A DNA stretch of 5,555 nucleotides from an uncultured Clostridium sp. (lineage in GTDB: Bacteria > Bacillota > Clostridia > Lachnospirales > Lachnospiraceae), in assembly GCA_900553925.1 (NCBI GenBank), contig USFH01000136.1:1-5555 (forward strand), in the 5' to 3' direction. The translations under genes and the position numbers were made by a program. The notes under the pieces are model-generated. The model searched no databases, was not told the DNA's origin, and worked only from the letters and a program-made list of their open reading frames with translations. Shown piece by piece: positions 4,347 through 5,555 of this stretch (its first letter is position 1; the number at the start of each line of letters is the position of its first letter).

Positions 4347-5453
4347 ATGCTGCATGTATTGTTGCTTATTTTAAAAATAATCGGATGGATCCTCCTTGGT
4401 ATCATAGGATTGCTTCTCTTGCTTGTGATGCTGATTTTATTTTGCCCAATCCGGTATCAGGCAGATATCTCGTATCAGGGTGGGAAGACATTACAGGCAA
4501 AAGCAAAGGTACGGTATCTGATCTTAAGTGTCCGGGTGTTGTATGACCAGAGCCGGGAGAAGGATAAACTGAAACAGGAGATACGGCTGTTATGGTTTAG
4601 GCTTGGAAAGAAGAAGGCAGAAGAAGCAGAGCGTGAGGTGGAACATCTCGCTGATGAGGAATTCGACGACGCGTGGGAAGATATCGATGTAGATAGTGAT
4701 ATGGATTCGGATGATGTCGTTCGTAAGATGTCTGAAAAATCACAGAAACACACAGAAAAGACTCCGGAGAAACCGACCGGAGAATCCGGTAAAACAATTA
4801 CAGAGATTCCGACAATAACACTTCCGGATGAGGAAGAGAATATTGGAAAAGACACGGAAGGGGATATCAAAACAGAAGAGGATACGGAACCGGATGAGGA
4901 ACCGCAGATCTTCGATCTGGACGAACCCGACGACTTGCCGGAGGAAGAAAAGAAACGAACCGGCAGATTAAAAATCGTATGCCTGAAGGTGTGGGAAAAA
5001 CTGAAGAAGATTTGGATATTTATCCGAAATCACACACCCGGAAAGGTCGCAGAACGTGTGGCTGACAAGATTGAGAGAAAGACAGCAACTGCGAAGAAAA
5101 AGCTCCGGCGATTGCAGAAGTTCTGGAATCTGTCGTGTACGGTAAAGACGCGTGAATATCTGAAAAAATATATCCCGCGGACATTGAAACATATTTTGCC
5201 ACGCAAGGTAAAGGGCTATGTGCATTACGGCATGGATGAGCCATACAAGACCGGGCAGGTGACCGGGTATTTGAGCTTACTGCCGTTTGTATATCAAAAA
5301 GGGCTGTCAATGCAGCCGGATTTTGAACAGAAGGTGTTGGAACTGGATATGAAGCTGAAAGGCCGAATCCGGCTAGGATATCTGCTCCGGATTGTCTTGA
5401 ATATCAATATCTGGAGGACACTAAAAGTTGCAAAGAAAGTGATGAATCAGTAG
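4347..5453 (+). CDS. DUF2953 domain membrane-anchored protein (YtfI-like) with acidic insert
   Basis: The protein has 368 residues. AGGAG at 4331-4335 lies 11 nt before the ATG, with a closer AAGG at 4337-4340. One N-terminal membrane helix (about residues 4-33) is followed by FCPIRYQADISY, typical of the start of DUF2953 proteins. The family's C-terminal part is visible at 287-350, with KVKGYVHYGMDEPYKTGQVTG and a final hydrophobic stretch, GYLLRIVLNI. Between them, residues about 91-203 form a long low-complexity insert very rich in Asp, Glu, Ser and Thr, followed by a highly basic stretch (204-260). From memory, Bacillus YtfI lacks such an insert and is clearly shorter. In B. subtilis ytfI precedes ytfJ, and the same order occurs here. 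The molecular function of DUF2953 is not established; the pairing points to sporulation or the spore envelope. Confidence 0.88.
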   Translation: MLHVLLLILKIIGWILLGIIGLLLLLVMLILFCPIRYQADISYQGGKTLQAKAKVRYLILSVRVLYDQSREKDKLKQEIRLLWFRLGKKKAEEAEREVEHLADEEFDDAWEDIDVDSDMDSDDVVRKMSEKSQKHTEKTPEKPTGESGKTITEIPTITLPDEEENIGKDTEGDIKTEEDTEPDEEPQIFDLDEPDDLPEEEKKRTGRLKIVCLKVWEKLKKIWIFIRNHTPGKVAERVADKIERKTATAKKKLRRLQKFWNLSCTVKTREYLKKYIPRTLKHILPRKVKGYVHYGMDEPYKTGQVTGYLSLLPFVYQKGLSMQPDFEQKVLELDMKLKGRIRLGYLLRIVLNINIWRTLKVAKKVMNQ

Positions 5454-5482
5454 GATAATATAGAAATTGGAGGTAATGAGTG

Positions 5483-5555
5483 ATGGCAAATGATTTTAAT
5501 CAGACAGTTGGTTCTTTGTTTCAGGGTATGGATTCCCTGCTTACAACGAAGACGG
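5483..5555 (+). CDS. gerW: GerW family sporulation protein (YtfJ), N-terminal fragment
   Basis: The first 24 codons are present and the gene continues past the right edge. The ATG at 5483 has GGAGGT (5469-5474) 8 nt upstream. An in-frame GTG at 5480 and an out-of-frame ATG at 5476 (soon stopped) are less likely. The peptide (MANDFNQTVGSLFQGMDSLL, then TTKT) matches the usual beginning of GerW/YtfJ proteins, where a short helix containing LF.GM.S precedes the conserved core. Family role: a protein linked to spore germination, made during sporulation. It lies 29 bp after the DUF2953 gene, the same neighbour as in Bacillus, which strengthens the call despite the short fragment. Confidence 0.82.
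   Translation, partial: MANDFNQTVGSLFQGMDSLLTTKT

Noticed and set aside
4776..4790. ACCGG/CCGGT hairpin inside the DUF2953 gene
   Set aside because: A five-pair stem within coding sequence with no T-run; explained by repeated Pro-Glu/Gly-Glu codons.
4475..4870. Minus-strand Ser-rich open frame
   Set aside because: It is the complement of the acidic low-complexity part of the DUF2953 gene; no ribosome site or family resemblance.
4905..4919. CAGATC-TTC-GATCTG inverted repeat
   Set aside because: Short, inside the coding sequence, no associated signal; probably chance.

Overview
The window looks like chromosomal DNA from an anaerobic, spore-forming Firmicute of the Lachnospiraceae type (Roseburia, Agathobacter, Coprococcus or a relative). 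The reasons are moderate GC with AGGAGG-like ribosome sites, a 2-hydroxyacyl-CoA dehydratase activase, and a DUF2953 gene followed directly by a GerW/YtfJ sporulation gene. The genus assignment is inference from gene content only.

Layout. Bases 1-740 (minus strand) hold the N-terminal 246 codons of a dehydratase activase (BadF/BadG/HgdC ATPase family); the gene runs off the left edge. A strong promoter for it (TTGAAA, 17 bp, TATAAT) lies at 801-829. The divergent gene at 900-1238 encodes a small protein made of two LysM domains with no export signal. It is closed by a 17-bp-stem intrinsic terminator at 1283-1335, and a promoter for the next operon (TATAAT at 1348-1353) overlaps that terminator.

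From 1469 to the right edge five genes run on the plus strand and probably form one operon: a rhomboid-fold membrane protein that lacks the catalytic serine and histidine and carries a C-terminal Cys/His zinc-binding tail (TTG start); a 467-residue soluble helical protein of unknown function; a 104-residue basic protein of unknown function; a DUF2953 membrane-anchored protein with a long acidic insert; and the start of gerW (ytfJ). The downstream part is tightly packed, with ribosome sites overlapping or abutting stop codons.

The most unusual part is the 207-bp gap between the rhomboid-like gene and the helical-protein gene. It holds a modular, highly structured repeat element (2381-2562). 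Two hairpin units share the same inner stem, loop position and TTAGGAT bulge, but have different outer stems that stay fully complementary (GCCAGC/GCTGGC against GGACAC/GTGTCC). They are followed by a GAAA-tetraloop hairpin with tandem G-A pairs, and then by an isolated half unit that can pair with the 3' arm of unit 1. The element is bracketed by an exact 9-bp direct repeat, AAATAGGAG. One copy overlaps the upstream stop codon and the other supplies the downstream Shine-Dalgarno. Removing the insert and one repeat copy recreates a normal tight operon junction. I read this as a small mobile or dispersed structured element inserted into the operon, with possible effects on RNA stability or translation. 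I cannot identify it with any named family.
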